A stretch of 5,114 nt of DNA from Candidatus Woesearchaeota archaeon (GTDB lineage Archaea; Nanobdellota; Nanobdellia; Woesearchaeales; J091), in the NCBI GenBank assembly GCA_003695045.1, contig RFJB01000083.1:1-5114 (forward strand), read 5' to 3'. Shown here piece after piece: positions 5,032-5,114 of this stretch (position 1 is the stretch's first letter; each line of letters starts with the position of its first letter). Under the pieces are notes generated by a model. The model did not search any database. It was given only the letters and a program-made list of their open reading frames with translations, and was not told the DNA's origin. The position numbers and the translations under genes were made by a program.

Positions 5032-5114
5032 ATGGCTGCATCAAAAAAACCATCAAAATCGAAAAAAAGAGCAAACAGAACAAAGATTCTTGTCATCTTC
5101 GGCAGCGCATCAGA
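5032..5114 (+). CDS. purE: Probable PurE, (N5-carboxy)aminoimidazole ribonucleotide mutase/carboxylase, N-terminal fragment
   Basis: Only the first 27 codons are visible; the gene runs off the window. After a basic, Ser/Lys-rich start (about residues 1-18), the sequence ILVIFGSASD (19-28, last codon incomplete: GA plus one unseen base) matches the first strand and phosphate-binding loop of PurE (compare VAIVMGSKSD in E. coli). PurE makes carboxyaminoimidazole ribonucleotide, two steps after the PurLQS reaction, so its place after purS with a 13-16 bp gap fits. Class I versus class II cannot be decided from this fragment. The start could also be ATG 5029, adding one Met. The ~18-residue basic leader is longer than in most PurE proteins. 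Confidence 0.75.
   Translation, partial: MAASKKPSKSKKRANRTKILVIFGSAS

Noticed and set aside
4464..5096. Minus-strand open frame of 210 codons opposite the end of purQ, purS and the start of purE
   Set aside because: It lies antisense to three well-supported pathway genes. Its product is rich in Phe and Cys, as expected of reverse-complemented Lys/Glu/Ala codons, and resembles no family I know.
1..5114. CRISPR array, insertion sequence, tRNA or rRNA gene, toxin-antitoxin or defence system
   Set aside because: I saw no spaced repeats, transposase motifs, cloverleaf or defence-type domains. The window is housekeeping genes plus one unknown small gene.

Overview
The window looks archaeal. The evidence is a stand-alone Bud32-type kinase (KEOPS complex), TATA-like promoter boxes, and ribosome binding sites of the GGAGG / GGTGAT kind that match the archaeal 16S rRNA 3' end. 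Genes are tightly packed, with 4-bp overlaps and 3-bp gaps. Base composition is close to balanced, and Arg AGG/AGA and Ile ATA codons are common. I cannot place the lineage further from this sequence alone.

Layout. At the left edge (1-341, +) is the 3' end of a cation diffusion facilitator (CDF) metal transporter. Next comes a 68-residue, strongly basic protein of unknown function (381-587, +), built from two copies of a ~27-residue unit. It ends 3 bp from the convergent bud32 gene (591-1187, -), which encodes the small atypical kinase of the KEOPS tRNA-t6A complex. A 183-bp divergent intergenic region (1188-1370) separates bud32 from a purine biosynthesis operon on the + strand: purL (1371-3734), purQ (3751-4548), purS (4545-5015), and the start of what is very probably purE (5032 to the window edge).

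The purine genes work together. PurL (synthase), PurQ (glutaminase) and PurS (bridging subunit) form formylglycinamide ribonucleotide (FGAR) amidotransferase, step 4 of de novo IMP synthesis. PurE acts two steps later, on (N5-carboxy)aminoimidazole ribonucleotide. The PurS here is about twice the usual length and reads as two PurS folds fused in tandem, which resembles the PurS-dimer-like N-terminal domain of large single-chain PurL enzymes.

The most unusual part is the purL leader. Downstream of a palindromic TATA box lie a 13-bp long-range inverted repeat, a 12-nt tandem direct repeat (11/12 identical) inside its loop, and a duplicated 10-mer (GGGGGAAAAC) whose second copy overlaps the purL Shine-Dalgarno region. 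One U-rich strand can pair with either copy of the 10-mer, so the leader has the geometry of a possible two-state RNA switch. This is inferred from hand-drawn pairing only.
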